NCBI RefSeq assembly: GCF_014191355.1
Contig: NZ_JACHWM010000008.1
Span: forward strand, 182,292 to 246,291
DNA: 64,000 nucleotides
DNA from: Methylobacterium sp. R2-1
Lineage (GTDB): Bacteria; Pseudomonadota; Alphaproteobacteria; Rhizobiales; Beijerinckiaceae
Reading direction: 5' to 3'
How positions within the stretch are numbered: position 1 is the first letter of the stretch; every line of letters begins with the position of its first letter. The notes below the pieces were generated by a model. That model was not told the origin of the DNA. It saw nothing but the letters and a program-made list of their open reading frames with translations, and searched no databases. Of the stretch, positions 27,261 through 35,797 are shown in pieces. The translations under genes were made by a program, and so were the position numbers.

Positions 27261-28373
27261 TCAGCCGAGCGGCTTGAGGCGGGTGACGTGACCCATCTTG
27301 CGGCCGGGACGGGCCTCGGCCTTGCCGTAAAGATGGAGATGGGCGCCCGGCTCCGCGAGCAGGTCGGCCCAGGCATCGGACTGGGCGCCGATGAGATTTT
27401 CCATCTCCACCGCCATGCCGCCGGTGCGAGCGGTGTCGCCGAGCGGCCAGCCGCAGACGGCGCGCACGGTCTGCGCGAATTGCGAGGTCAGCGCGCCCTC
27501 GATCGTCCAGTGCCCGGAATTGTGCACGCGGGGCGCGATCTCGTTGACGACGAGGCGGGCGGCTCCCTCGGGACCGGCAATCTCGAACATCTCCACCGCG
27601 AGCACGCCGACATAGTCCAGCGCCTCGGCGATGGCGCGGGCGATGGCGACCGCCGCGTCGCCGGTCGTCCGGGTCAGCCCTGGCGCGGGAACGCGGGTGA
27701 AGGCGAGGATGTGATCGCGGTGTTCGTTGGCGCAAGGATCGTAGGCCGCGAACGCGCCATCGGGCCCGCGGGCGGCAACCACCGAGATCTCGCGCTCGAA
27801 CGGCACGAACCCTTCGAGGATGCAGGGCACGCCCTTGAACGCGGCGAGGAGGGTCGCCGGGTCGTCGCCCTCGCGGATCATGCGCTGGCCCTTGCCGTCG
27901 TAGCCGAAGCGCCGCGTCTTCAGCACGGCGGGGCGACCCAGCACCTCCAGGGCTTGGATCAGATCCTCGACCGTATCGACCGCCCGGTAGGGAGCCGTCG
28001 GGATGCCGAGCGAACTGACAAAATCCTTCTCGGAGAGGCGGTCCTGCGTGGTGAGCAGCGCCGTCGCGCTCGGATGCAGGGTCGCGTGCTCGGCCAGCAC
28101 CGCGGCAGTGGCGTGGGGAATGTTCTCGAACTCGTAGGTGACGACATCGCAGGCATCGGCGAATGCGGCGAGCGCCGCCGCGTCGTCGTAGGGCGCCAGC
28201 GTGTGGGCGTGAGCCACGTCGAAGGCCGGGCTATCGGCATCGGGGGCGTAGATGTGCACTTTGAGGCCGTACTGGGCCGCCGCGAGCGCGATCATGCGGC
28301 CGAGCTGGCCGCCGCCGACGATACCGAGGGTGCCACCGGGCCGGACTCGCGGCGTGGACGTGGAAGAGGCCAT
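27261..28373 (-). CDS. purK: N5-carboxyaminoimidazole ribonucleotide synthase
   Basis: ATP-dependent carboxylation of AIR to N5-CAIR in purine synthesis. The 370-residue ATP-grasp protein starts with the Rossmann-like GGTLGIVGGGQLGRMIALAA, has the ATP-grasp strand AVLKTRRFGYDGKGQRMI, FVPFEREISVVAARG, VLAVEMFE and the metal/phosphate motif LVVNEIAPRVHNSGHWTIEG. The ATG at 28373 gives MASSTSTPRVRPGG; a minus-strand frame extends much further but covers purE in another frame. It follows purE by 17 bases, so the two form an operon and act in sequence (PurK makes the PurE substrate). Confidence 0.97.
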   Translation of the reverse strand: MASSTSTPRVRPGGTLGIVGGGQLGRMIALAAAQYGLKVHIYAPDADSPAFDVAHAHTLAPYDDAAALAAFADACDVVTYEFENIPHATAAVLAEHATLHPSATALLTTQDRLSEKDFVSSLGIPTAPYRAVDTVEDLIQALEVLGRPAVLKTRRFGYDGKGQRMIREGDDPATLLAAFKGVPCILEGFVPFEREISVVAARGPDGAFAAYDPCANEHRDHILAFTRVPAPGLTRTTGDAAVAIARAIAEALDYVGVLAVEMFEIAGPEGAARLVVNEIAPRVHNSGHWTIEGALTSQFAQTVRAVCGWPLGDTARTGGMAVEMENLIGAQSDAWADLLAEPGAHLHLYGKAEARPGRKMGHVTRLKPLG

Positions 28374-28390
28374 GGTGCTTCGTATTGTTG

Positions 28391-28888
28391 TCAGGCGAGG
28401 GAGGGGTCCGGACGCTCGGCCACGGACTCGGTCTGGCGGGCGCGCCACGCGTCGAGCCGCCCGGCAAGGTCGGCATCGGTGAGAGCCAGAACGGCGGCGG
28501 CGAGCAGAGCGGCGTTGACGGCCCCGGCCCGGCCGATCGCCAGCGTTCCCACCGGGATACCGGCGGGCATCTGGACGATGGAGAGCAGGCTGTCCTGCCC
28601 CGAGAGCGCCTTCGACTCGACCGGCACGCCGAAGACCGGCAGCGGCGTCATCGCCGCCGTCATGCCGGGCAGGTGCGCCGCTCCGCCCGCGCCGGCGATC
28701 ACGACCTTGAAGCCGGCCCCCCGAGCGCCCTTGGCAAAGGCCACGAGCCGGTCCGGTGTGCGGTGGGCCGAGACGATGCGGGCATCGTAGGCGATACCGA
28801 GCGCGTCCAGCGTCTCGGCGGCGTTGCGCATGGTCGCCCAGTCCGACTGGCTTCCCATGATGATCGCGACCGGGGGCGATCCCAGCAT
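28391..28888 (-). CDS. purE: N5-carboxyaminoimidazole ribonucleotide mutase
   Basis: Class I PurE moves the carboxyl group of N5-CAIR to give CAIR. The 165-residue product has the family motifs [12 protein letters not shown] (phosphate site), VSAHRTPDR with the catalytic histidine, [20 protein letters not shown] and [20 protein letters not shown]. The start at 28888 gives [13 protein letters not shown]. It is the first gene of the purE-purK pair; no PurR-type box or purine riboswitch is visible upstream, and a riboswitch would not be expected in this group. Confidence 0.97.
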   Translation of the reverse strand: MLGSPPVAIIMGSQSDWATMRNAAETLDALGIAYDARIVSAHRTPDRLVAFAKGARGAGFKVVIAGAGGAAHLPGMTAAMTPLPVFGVPVESKALSGQDSLLSIVQMPAGIPVGTLAIGRAGAVNAALLAAAVLALTDADLAGRLDAWRARQTESVAERPDPSLA

Positions 28889-29175
28889 CGTCGTCTGGCC
28901 CACTAAGAGGGAGCGGGCCTGTCGGCCCACGAGAGGGCCGAATAACAGGGGCCGCCGCACCCCGGCAAGGCAGGTGGCTGGGCACGACCGAGCAAACGCG
29001 GGAAAAGCGGCTGGAGTGGTGATCGGGCGCGACGAGCCCGGGAAGGCGGCCGCCGCTCGAGGCCCGCAAAAATCCTCCCGATTCCCGGCGGATCGCCCGG
29101 AGCCGAAATCGACCGACCGCGTTGTGAAGGAAACGGCCGTCGGTGGCCGGACCCCTTACCTGAGCGAGCCTTCAA

Positions 29176-29352
29176 ATGTCCTCCGCGGACCAGATCACGC
29201 CCGCCCGCAACACGACCCACATCGACATCCACGACAGCACGACCCGCAAGCACTGGGCCGACCTGCTTCAGGTCTCCGATGAACGCCTACGCAAGGCCGT
29301 CCGGATGGTCGGAACCCGCGTGTCCAGCGTTTCGGCCTATCTCGCCAAGTAA
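29176..29352 (+). CDS. DUF3606 family small protein
   Basis: A 58-residue protein, MSSADQITPARNTTHIDIHD then STTRKHWADLLQVSDERLRK and AVRMVGTRVSSVSAYLAK. The pattern of an early H-I-D-I-x-D, a central W and a helix with L-x-x-A-V-x-x-V-G matches DUF3606, small single-helix-turn proteins found in many copies in Methylobacterium and Rhizobiales. Some are stress induced; the function is unknown. A strong hairpin follows 60 bases after the stop, consistent with a single-gene transcript. Confidence 0.8.
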   Translation: MSSADQITPARNTTHIDIHDSTTRKHWADLLQVSDERLRKAVRMVGTRVSSVSAYLAK

Positions 29353-29411
29353 TCCTTCTCGCCGAGCCCTCAACTTCGGAATATAGTCCGCAGGCGATAG
29401 CACGTCGGCAC

Positions 29412-29444
29412 GAGGCCGGGAGGGTTTGATCCTCTCCCGGCCTC
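29412..29444 (+). terminator. Hairpin between the DUF3606 gene and the convergent DUF465 gene
   Basis: GAGGCCGGGAGG / CCTCTCCCGGCCTC with a short loop; a stem of about 12 pairs with one bulge. It lies just before the end of the convergent gene at 29448 and probably serves both. Confidence 0.7.
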
Positions 29445-29447
29445 TTC

Positions 29448-29669
29448 CTATGCGATGATGTCCGGCGTGATCTGATCTTCGAGATGAGTGATCCGGTCGC
29501 GCAGGACCAGCTTGCGCTTCTTGAGCCGCTGCAACTGGAGCTGATCGACGGCGACGCTGAGCTTCAGTGCCTCGATGGCTTCGTCGAGATCCCGGTGCTC
29601 TTCCCGCAACCGACTGAGTTCCCCGGCCGGATCTGCGACCGCATCGTTGGCAACCTCGTCCGCCATCAT
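29448..29669 (-). CDS. DUF465 (YdcH-like) small helical protein
   Basis: About 73 residues, nearly all in one helical hairpin: ELSRLREEHRDLDEAIEALK and LSVAVDQLQLQRLKKRKLVL RDR-type ending (given in two parts). The motif L-x-x-x-H-x-x-L-x-x-x-I and LKKRKLxLRDxI are typical of DUF465/YdcH. Function unknown. Two adjacent ATGs (29669, 29666) are possible starts; the longer open frame to 29780 lacks the pattern. A second DUF465 gene lies divergent, 250 bases away. Confidence 0.8.
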   Translation of the reverse strand: MMADEVANDAVADPAGELSRLREEHRDLDEAIEALKLSVAVDQLQLQRLKKRKLVLRDRITHLEDQITPDIIA

Positions 29670-29920
29670 TGCTCGAAACACATCACCGGCCTTGACCGGG
29701 GGCGACCATGCGCCAAGCTCGACCCTGGGGCAAGGCGCGCGGCCCGGTTCTCCCGCCCCGTCGGAGCTGGCAACGGTCAAGCTTAGGCCGCGCCGTCACT
29801 CCTGAAGATTTGAAATCACCTTGTTACGGACATCGCCATTTTGCCGCCGAATGGCTTCGACACGTCCGCCATCCTGTGTCAGTCTCCCCATGTCCGAAAC
29901 AGTGACAGGAGCGACACCTC

Positions 29921-30097
29921 ATGTCCTTGCAGACGCATTTGAGCCAGCTCGCCGCCAAGCACGAAGCTCTGGAGCGCGAACTTCACGACGCGATGCAATC
30001 CCTCGCCAGTGACGATCTCCGCATCGCCGAACTCAAGCGTAAGAAACTGCACCTGAAGGACGAAATCGAGCGCCTGCGCGGAGACACGCTCCACTAG
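29921..30097 (+). CDS. DUF465 (YdcH-like) small helical protein, second copy
   Basis: A 58-residue protein with the same plan: LSQLAAKHEALERELHDAMQ and IAELKRKKLHLKDEIERLRG. It fits the DUF465 family, which consists of short helical hairpins of unknown role, probably cytoplasmic and oligomeric. It starts at 29921 after GACAGGAGCGACACCTC, a good ribosome binding site. It is divergent from the other DUF465 gene. Confidence 0.85.
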   Translation: MSLQTHLSQLAAKHEALERELHDAMQSLASDDLRIAELKRKKLHLKDEIERLRGDTLH

Positions 30098-30288
30098 CGG
30101 CGCCCCGGCCGGCCTCGCCCCGGGAGACGCCGCCGGCTGCTCTTCCTCTCCCGACTCGGACCAAGACGTCACCGCCGCCTGGGACACCAGCGCGGCGGTT
30201 CTGCTTTGAAACGACGCGCGCCGACGGAAAACCGCGCTATCATTGCCCTCGAACAGGCCGGACCAACCGGCTGCACGAGGAAACGCCG

Positions 30289-32211
30289 ATGTCCGTCGCT
30301 CCGCACGAAGGCGCCTACGCCGCCCTCCACGCCGCCTCGCTCTCGGACAGAGAAGGCTTTTGGCTCGAGGCCGCGGCGGCGATCGATTGGGATGCCGCGC
30401 CGACCCGCGCCTTCGATCCGGAGCAAGGCGTCTACGGTCGCTGGTTTCCGGACGCCCGGCTCAATGTCTGCCGCAACGCCGTCGACCGGCACGCGGAGGG
30501 AGGGCGCGCCGACCAGGCCGCGATCATCCACGATTCGCCCGTCACCGGCACCAAGCGCACGATCACCTATCGCGAACTGCGCGACGAGGTGGCCGTCCTC
30601 GCCGGTCTCCTCGCCGACCTCGGCGTGGGCAAGGGCGATCGCGTCGTGATCTACATGCCGATGGTGCCCGAAGCCCTGTTCGGAATGCTGGCCTGCGCCC
30701 GGATCGGTGCGATCCACTCCGTGGTGTTCGGGGGGTTTGCCGCCAACGAACTCGCCGCGCGCATCGAGGACGCCGCACCCAAGGTAATCCTGGCCGCCTC
30801 CTGTGGGATCGAGCCCGCCCGCGTCGTCGCCTACAAGCCGCTGCTCGATACGGCCATCGCCCGCTCCAGCCACAAGCCGGATGCCTGCCTGATCCTGCAG
30901 CGGCCGCAGGCCGAGGCCGGCCTGATCGAGGGCCGGGACCGGGACTGGGCGGAAAGCGTCGCGCGAGGGCGCGCGGCCGGGCGCCGGGCCGAACCGGTGC
31001 CGGTCGCGGCGACCGACCCGCTCTACATCCTCTACACCTCAGGCACGACCGGGCGCCCCAAGGGCGTGGTGCGCGACAGCGGCGGCTACTGCGTCGCGCT
31101 GACATGGTCGATGGCCAATCTCTACGGCGTCGCACCCGGCGAGGTCTATTTCTGTGCCTCCGACATCGGCTGGGTGGTGGGCCACTCCTACATCGTCTAC
31201 GCGCCGCTGCTGCACGGCTGCACCACGGTGCTCTACGAGGGCAAGCCGGTCGGCACGCCGGATGCCGGCGCCTTCTGGCGGGTCACCGCCGAGCACGGCG
31301 TCTGCACCTTGTTCACCGCGCCGACGGCCCTGCGGGCAATCAAGAAGGAAGATCCGCGGGCCGAGGGAATCGGTGGCTACGACCTCTCACAATTCCGCGC
31401 CCTGTTCCTGGCCGGCGAGCGGGCCGACCCGGATTCGGTCGCCTGGGCCGAGCGGGCGCTGGACCGGCCGGTGATCGACCATTGGTGGCAGACCGAGACG
31501 GGCTGGGCGATCGCCGGCAACCCGATCGGGATCGAGCGGCTACCGGTGAAGTACGGCTCCACCGCCAAGCCGATGCCGGGTTACGACCTCCACGTGCTCG
31601 ACGAATCCGGCAAGCCGGTTCCTCCCGGCACGATGGGCACCATCGCCCTCCGGCTCCCGCTGCCGCCCGGCTGCCTGCCGACGCTGTGGGGCTCGGACGA
31701 GCGCTTCCGGCAGAGCTATCTCTCCACCTTCCCCGGCTCCTACGACACGTCGGATGCGGGCGTAGTGGACGCGGACGGCTACGTGACGGTGCTGGGCCGG
31801 ACCGACGACATCATCAACGTCGCCGGCCACCGTCTCTCCACCGGCGGCATGGAGGCGGTGCTGGCCTCGCACCCGGACGTCGCCGAGTGCGCGGTGATCG
31901 GCATCCGCGACTCGCTCAAGGGCGAGGCGCCCTGCGGCTTCGTGGTGCTGAAAGCGGGCGTCGCCAAGGATGCGGAGACGATTGAGCGCGAGCTGGTCGC
32001 CCGGGTACGCGAGGAGATCGGCCCGGTGGCCGCCTTCAAGCTGGCGCTCACCGTGGGACGCCTGCCGAAGACGCGCTCGGGAAAAATCCTGCGCGGCACG
32101 ATGAAGCGCATCGCCGACGGCGAAGACTTTTCGATGCCGCCGACCATTGAGGACCCGGCAGCGCTGGAGGAGATCGGCGACAGCCTGAAGGCGCGCGGGA
32201 TCGGCGGCTGA
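30289..32211 (+). CDS. prpE: Propionyl-CoA synthetase (acyl-CoA ligase)
   Basis: ATP-dependent activation of propionate (or another short acid) to the CoA thioester, feeding the methylmalonyl-CoA/ethylmalonyl-CoA steps. The 640-residue AMP-forming enzyme has the P-loop YILYTSGTTGRPKGVVRDSG, the ACS motif WWQTETGW, the hinge YVTVLGRTDDIINVAGHRLS and the catalytic lysine near the end in KTRSGKILRGTMKR. The length and the N-terminal segment (FWLEAAAAIDWDAAPTRAFD) match PrpE rather than Acs. The lysine in SGKIL can be acetylated, which usually controls these enzymes. The ATG at 30289 gives the full N-terminus. Ends before a two-hairpin terminator. Confidence 0.9.
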   Translation: MSVAPHEGAYAALHAASLSDREGFWLEAAAAIDWDAAPTRAFDPEQGVYGRWFPDARLNVCRNAVDRHAEGGRADQAAIIHDSPVTGTKRTITYRELRDEVAVLAGLLADLGVGKGDRVVIYMPMVPEALFGMLACARIGAIHSVVFGGFAANELAARIEDAAPKVILAASCGIEPARVVAYKPLLDTAIARSSHKPDACLILQRPQAEAGLIEGRDRDWAESVARGRAAGRRAEPVPVAATDPLYILYTSGTTGRPKGVVRDSGGYCVALTWSMANLYGVAPGEVYFCASDIGWVVGHSYIVYAPLLHGCTTVLYEGKPVGTPDAGAFWRVTAEHGVCTLFTAPTALRAIKKEDPRAEGIGGYDLSQFRALFLAGERADPDSVAWAERALDRPVIDHWWQTETGWAIAGNPIGIERLPVKYGSTAKPMPGYDLHVLDESGKPVPPGTMGTIALRLPLPPGCLPTLWGSDERFRQSYLSTFPGSYDTSDAGVVDADGYVTVLGRTDDIINVAGHRLSTGGMEAVLASHPDVAECAVIGIRDSLKGEAPCGFVVLKAGVAKDAETIERELVARVREEIGPVAAFKLALTVGRLPKTRSGKILRGTMKRIADGEDFSMPPTIEDPAALEEIGDSLKARGIGG

Positions 32212-32216
32212 ACCGG

Positions 32217-32262
32217 GCCGGGGCTCTGCCCCGGCACCCCGGCAAAGGGATGATCCCTTTGC
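32217..32262. terminator. Two perfect hairpins between convergent genes
   Basis: GCCGGGGC-tct-GCCCCGGC (32217-32235) and GCAAAGGGA-tga-TCCCTTTGC (32242-32262). Both stems are perfect and lie between prpE and the convergent ceramidase-like gene. Confidence 0.75.
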
Positions 32263-32280
32263 GATCCCCGGACGAGAGTC

Positions 32281-32940
32281 TCAGGTTCTGAACCGGGTGG
32301 CTGCGATCAGCAGGCGGTAGAGCACGGCCGCGTTCAGAACGTGCCAGACGAAATGCGTGCCGAGCGGCAGGCGCGCGCAGACGCCCGCATCGACGGTGCG
32401 GAAGGTCAGCGAGACGAGGAACAGCCCGGCGGTCACGAGCACGGAGCGGGCCGTGCCGGGCGCCCGCTTCAGGAGCACGAGGCCGACGCCGAGGAGCGCC
32501 AGGATCGCCGGGGCATAATCGATCGAGCCGTTGGTGAGGTCGGAGACGGAACGCCCGGTCAGCGCATCGAGGGCCGGCGTCAGGCCGAAGCTGAGGGCGG
32601 CAAAGGCCAGCGTGAGGGCGGTCGCCGCCGGTGGCCGGAGGCCGAAGAAGCGGGCCATGGCAAGGGCGAAGTAGCCGTAGATGAAGACGGCGATGGGGAT
32701 CACGTCGGCCAGCATCGACCAGCGGTTCGCCAGGGTATGGAACAGGAACGAGCCGATCCCCACCACGAAGGTCACGGCAGCCAGAACCAGGACCGGCCCG
32801 TCGCCACGGGCGCGCCGCGCCGCGAGCCCGGCCGCGATCAGGAAGGCGGCATTCGTCAGCGCGTTGACCGGCTCGGCCCAGAAGCCGGCGTCGCCGCGCT
32901 CGCAATAGGCCCGCACCGGCTCGAACCACGACGCGTCCAT
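32281..32940 (-). CDS. Ceramidase-family (CREST) membrane protein
   Basis: A 219-residue integral membrane protein with about seven helices. It carries the metal-site pattern of the alkaline ceramidase/CREST superfamily: S and H in GIGSFLFHTLANRWSML, D in LADVIPI, and the HxxxH in GTHFVWHVLNA. Eukaryotic relatives cleave ceramide or act as lipid hydrolases; bacterial members are mostly uncharacterised. The start at 32940 (MDASWFEPVRAYCERGDAGF) is the conserved N-terminus, where DWQ/ERGD-type residues help build the site. The coexistence of a ceramidase-like enzyme and the PKS-oxoamine synthase pair 7-15 kb away is noted, but they are not one operon. Confidence 0.85.
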   Translation of the reverse strand: MDASWFEPVRAYCERGDAGFWAEPVNALTNAAFLIAAGLAARRARGDGPVLVLAAVTFVVGIGSFLFHTLANRWSMLADVIPIAVFIYGYFALAMARFFGLRPPAATALTLAFAALSFGLTPALDALTGRSVSDLTNGSIDYAPAILALLGVGLVLLKRAPGTARSVLVTAGLFLVSLTFRTVDAGVCARLPLGTHFVWHVLNAAVLYRLLIAATRFRT

Positions 32941-33023
32941 GATGATCTCTCCCCGCGGTCGCCTTGCCAGGACCGCGCGAAGGCCCGATGACGAACCCCC
33001 CTTCCGGCCGAGCCCAGCGCCCC

Positions 33024-33818
33024 ATGCGGATCACCACCTGGAACGTCAATTCGATCAAGCAGCGGGTTGGCCACCTGCTGAGCTTCCTCGACGAGGCCAA
33101 GCCCGACGTCGTCTGCCTGCAGGAGCTGAAATGCCAGGACGCGTCCTTCCCGCGGCCTGAGATCGAGGCGGCGGGCTACGCGGTCGAGACGCTGGGGCAG
33201 AAGGCGTATAACGGCGTCGCCCTGCTGGTGCGCGCGCCGCTCCAGTACACGCAGCTGCTGCGCGGCCTGCCGGGCGACGCCGAGGACGAGCAGGCGCGCT
33301 ACATCGAGGCGCTGGTGCACGGCGAGGGCGTGGCGCCGGTGCGGATCGCCTCGATCTACCTGCCGAACGGCAACCCGGCGCCGGGGCCGAAATATGCCTA
33401 CAAGCTCGCCTTCATGGCCCGCCTGCGGACCCATGCCCGCGGGCTGATGGCGAGTGAGGAGGCGGTGGTCCTGGCGGGCGATTTCAACGTCATCCCGGAG
33501 CCCGAGGACGCCGCCGACCCGGCCGCCTGGACGCAGGACGCGCTGTTCCTCCCCGAGACCCGCCGCGCCTTCCGCGCGCTCCTGGCCGAGGGTTTCACCG
33601 ACGGCCTGCGGGCCTGCGAGCCGAGCGCCGGGCTCTACACCTTCTGGGACTATCAGGCCGGTTGCTGGCCACGGAATCAGGGCATCCGCATCGACCATCT
33701 GCTGCTCTCGCCCCAGGCCGCGGACCGCCTCGTCTCGGCTTCGGTGCAGCGCCACCTGCGCGGGCTGGAGAAGCCGTCGGACCACGTGCCGGTGACGGTG
33801 GAGCTGAGCGACGAATAA
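33024..33818 (+). CDS. xth: Exodeoxyribonuclease III / AP endonuclease
   Basis: A 264-residue endonuclease/exonuclease/phosphatase-fold enzyme for base-excision repair. It starts MRITTWNVNSIKQRVGHLLS (Asn7), has the metal-ligand glutamate in CLQELKCQD, IYLPNGNP, the catalytic GDFNVIPEPED and the terminal histidine SDHVPVTVEL. RIDHLLLS precedes the end as in ExoIII. The ATG at 33024 is the conserved start; an in-frame ATG at 32988 would add 12 residues. It is divergent from the ceramidase-like gene. Confidence 0.93.
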   Translation: MRITTWNVNSIKQRVGHLLSFLDEAKPDVVCLQELKCQDASFPRPEIEAAGYAVETLGQKAYNGVALLVRAPLQYTQLLRGLPGDAEDEQARYIEALVHGEGVAPVRIASIYLPNGNPAPGPKYAYKLAFMARLRTHARGLMASEEAVVLAGDFNVIPEPEDAADPAAWTQDALFLPETRRAFRALLAEGFTDGLRACEPSAGLYTFWDYQAGCWPRNQGIRIDHLLLSPQAADRLVSASVQRHLRGLEKPSDHVPVTVELSDE

Positions 33819-34034
33819 CGTCTTTCACGATGCCCTTTCTCTCATGCTCCGATCGGGGCAAAGCAATTACAACATCCGATTGTAACTCTACCGAGTCAAG
33901 ATCAAATCTAACCGCCTGAATTGGCAGCGTTTCTCTTGGCTCTACGACCGTTATCCAAATCTCGATCAAACCAGGGCGCCATAGCGGCTTGGTTTGAGAT
34001 CGACTTTACCAGACATCACAGTGCCGCAAAACGC

Positions 34035-34148
34035 GTGCGCCGCACGCGTGAAAAAGGCTTCTTCTTGACGCTGGTCCTCTGCCCGATAACGGTCCTCACA
34101 GGCTGCAAGCAGACGGACCTGTCCCGCGTCGAAGGAGAAATAAGTTGA
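34035..34148 (+). CDS. Possible 37-residue lipoprotein coupled to the VOC gene
   Basis: From a GTG at 34035 a 37-codon frame encodes VRRTREKGFFLTLVLCPITV followed by LTGC and a 14-residue tail. Arg/Lys residues, a hydrophobic core and a lipobox LTGC make a textbook lipoprotein signal with almost no mature part, like entericidin-type peptides. Its stop (TGA, 34146-34148) overlaps the TTG start of the next gene, and the ribosome binding site of that gene lies inside it. The start codon is uncertain: no clear ribosome binding site precedes it and the frame is open back to about 33921. Tentative. Confidence 0.4.
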   Translation: MRRTREKGFFLTLVLCPITVLTGCKQTDLSRVEGEIS

Positions 34149-34690
34149 GTGGAACGGCCGACACCACCCTGCCAAGTCTAGTCGGTCTCAATCACATCGG
34201 ATTGACGGTCCCCGATCTTGACGAAGCCGTCGACTTTTTCGCTAAAGTTCTCAGCTGCCCCAAGATCCTGGCGTTTGGACCGATTGCCGACGATCAGGGA
34301 ACCTTTATGACCGATGCTCTCGGCGTGCATCCAAGAGCCCGCATCGAGCGCGTTGCGATGATCCGCACAGGTCATGGCTCGAATATCGAACTGTTCGAAT
34401 ATTCCGCGCCGGATCAGGAACATCTTAAGCCGCGCAACAGCGATATCGGCGCATTCCATCTCGGGCTTTACGTCCGAGATATCGAAGCAGCGAAAGCCTT
34501 CCTCGATGCGCAGGGCGTGGCGACCCGTATGGGACCTATCGTCATCAACGAGGGTCCGATAGCCGGGCAGGCCATACTCTATTTTAGCACACCATGGGGT
34601 CTGCAACTAGAAATCATAAGCTACCCTGAAGGCATGGCTTACGAAGCTGGAGCGGAGATCCTGCTGTGGGACCCGCGCGCGAAAACGTGA
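34145..34690 (+). CDS. VOC-family (glyoxalase/dioxygenase-like) metalloprotein
   Basis: A 181-residue protein of the vicinal-oxygen-chelate fold with two beta-alpha-beta-beta-beta modules: SLVGLNHIGLTVPDLDEAVD with metal-ligand His, then IELFEYSAP with the first Glu, AFHLGLYVRDIEAAKAFLDA with the second His, and WGLQLEIISYPEG with the second Glu, i.e. an H-E-H-E site. Could be an epimerase, lyase, isomerase or dioxygenase; the substrate is not decidable. The start is TTG at 34145 with a strong GAAGGAGAAATAAG site. The gene and the 300 bases before it are clearly AT-richer than neighbours, which suggests later acquisition. Confidence 0.85.
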   Translation: MSGTADTTLPSLVGLNHIGLTVPDLDEAVDFFAKVLSCPKILAFGPIADDQGTFMTDALGVHPRARIERVAMIRTGHGSNIELFEYSAPDQEHLKPRNSDIGAFHLGLYVRDIEAAKAFLDAQGVATRMGPIVINEGPIAGQAILYFSTPWGLQLEIISYPEGMAYEAGAEILLWDPRAKT

Positions 34691-34743
34691 ACAGATCTTT
34701 CGCAACGGCAAGCGCTGCGACGGATCCCTACGAATACTTTGGC

Positions 34744-34836
34744 TAGAGCGCTTTCCGACGAAGTGGATGCCGGTTCGTCGAAGAAAGCGCGTCAAAATCC
34801 GACCTGATTGCATCAGGTCGGATACGGCTCTGGAGG
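34744..34836. repeat. Palindromic repeat, family A, copy 2
   Basis: TAGAGCGCTTTCCGACGAAG ... AAGAAAGCGCGTC followed by a perfect palindrome TCCGACCTGAT-tgc-ATCAGGTCGGA (34798-34822). The same two parts occur in copy 1 near 12.6 kb, where the first part is inverted. Such units are abundant in Rhizobiales genomes (general knowledge). Confidence 0.8.
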
Positions 34837-34909
34837 AGGCTTCGGCGGGGTCCGCAGGGTGCGGGCATGTCTCTGGCACGAACCCCGGATTGCGACAGTA
34901 CGCGCTCCG

Positions 34910-35797
34910 TCACCGCCGCCGCCGGGTCGAGCCCGTGGACAGCGATTGCGCCTGTGCCATCGCGTCGGCCCGGTCGGCCTCGCTCGCCGAGTCCCAGGCC
35001 TTGTCGTAGAGACTGACAATCCAGGCATCCGCCGCGCCCTGCGCGCCGGTGCGGGCGATGGCGAGCCAGGTCAGCCCCTTGACGGTCTGGCGCTGCACGC
35101 CGGTGCCGTTGACGAGCATGTCGCCGAGCAGCGCCTGGGCCGGGCGATGCCCCTTCTCGGCGGCGAGGTTGAACCAGCGCGCGGCCTTGCGCGGATCCTG
35201 CTCGACGCCGGTGCCGTCGAGATAGAGCCGGGCGAGGTTGTACTGCGCGTTGGGGTCGCCGAAATACGACGCCGCGTAGTTGAACATGTCGTAGGCACGC
35301 TCGGCGTTCGGGCGCACGTAGGTGCCCTTGATCCCCTCCAGGAAGTAGGTGCCCAGCGCGTTGAAGGCGCTCGCCACCACGCCGGAATTCGGCGTGTCGG
35401 GCGAGTCGTCGGTGTTGTCGTCGGCAATCCGCGAAAAGTACTCGAACGCCTTGAGGTCGTCATGGGGCACGCCGTCGCCGTCCGCGTACATGCGGCCGAG
35501 CTTCCACAGCGCCAGGGTCTGGCCCTGGTCGGCGGCGTATTCGAGCGCCCGCACGGCGCCCTGCTTGTCGCCCGCGTTGTAGTCGCGCACGCCCGAGCGC
35601 AGGGCGTCGCGGCCCGAACGGTACCCCTTCTCGGGCACCGGCGTGCGGGCGGTGGCGTCGAGCGCCGTGCCGGGATCGACGGCAGCGATCGCCAGCGAGA
35701 ATCCCAGAAATCCAGCGAGCAGACCCGCGCGGAGCCGACCCAGATCGACCCCGGCCGGCCGCGTGGGCCGGAGAGGGACGGTCCTAGATGTCGGCAT
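34910..35797 (-). CDS. exoR: ExoR-like Sel1-repeat periplasmic regulator
   Basis: A 295-residue exported protein with a signal-peptide-like N-terminus (LRAGLLAGFLGFSLAIAAVD) and Sel1-type repeats: LEYAADQGQTLALWKLGRMY, ADGDGVPHDDLKAFEYFSRI, FNYAASYFGDPNAQYNLARL, YLDGTGVEQDPRKAARWFNL. This repeat order and wording match ExoR, the periplasmic repressor of the ExoS/ChvI two-component system of Rhizobiales, which controls exopolysaccharide and motility. Loss of ExoR by proteolysis relieves repression. Starts at 35797, inside the end of ilvD (overlap of 14 bases), so the genes are probably co-transcribed. Ends before a family A repeat. Confidence 0.85.
   Translation of the reverse strand: MPTSRTVPLRPTRPAGVDLGRLRAGLLAGFLGFSLAIAAVDPGTALDATARTPVPEKGYRSGRDALRSGVRDYNAGDKQGAVRALEYAADQGQTLALWKLGRMYADGDGVPHDDLKAFEYFSRIADDNTDDSPDTPNSGVVASAFNALGTYFLEGIKGTYVRPNAERAYDMFNYAASYFGDPNAQYNLARLYLDGTGVEQDPRKAARWFNLAAEKGHRPAQALLGDMLVNGTGVQRQTVKGLTWLAIARTGAQGAADAWIVSLYDKAWDSASEADRADAMAQAQSLSTGSTRRRR

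Noticed and set aside
28391..29100. Purine riboswitch upstream of purE
   Set aside because: No conserved three-way-junction sequence could be found by eye, and it is not expected in this group.
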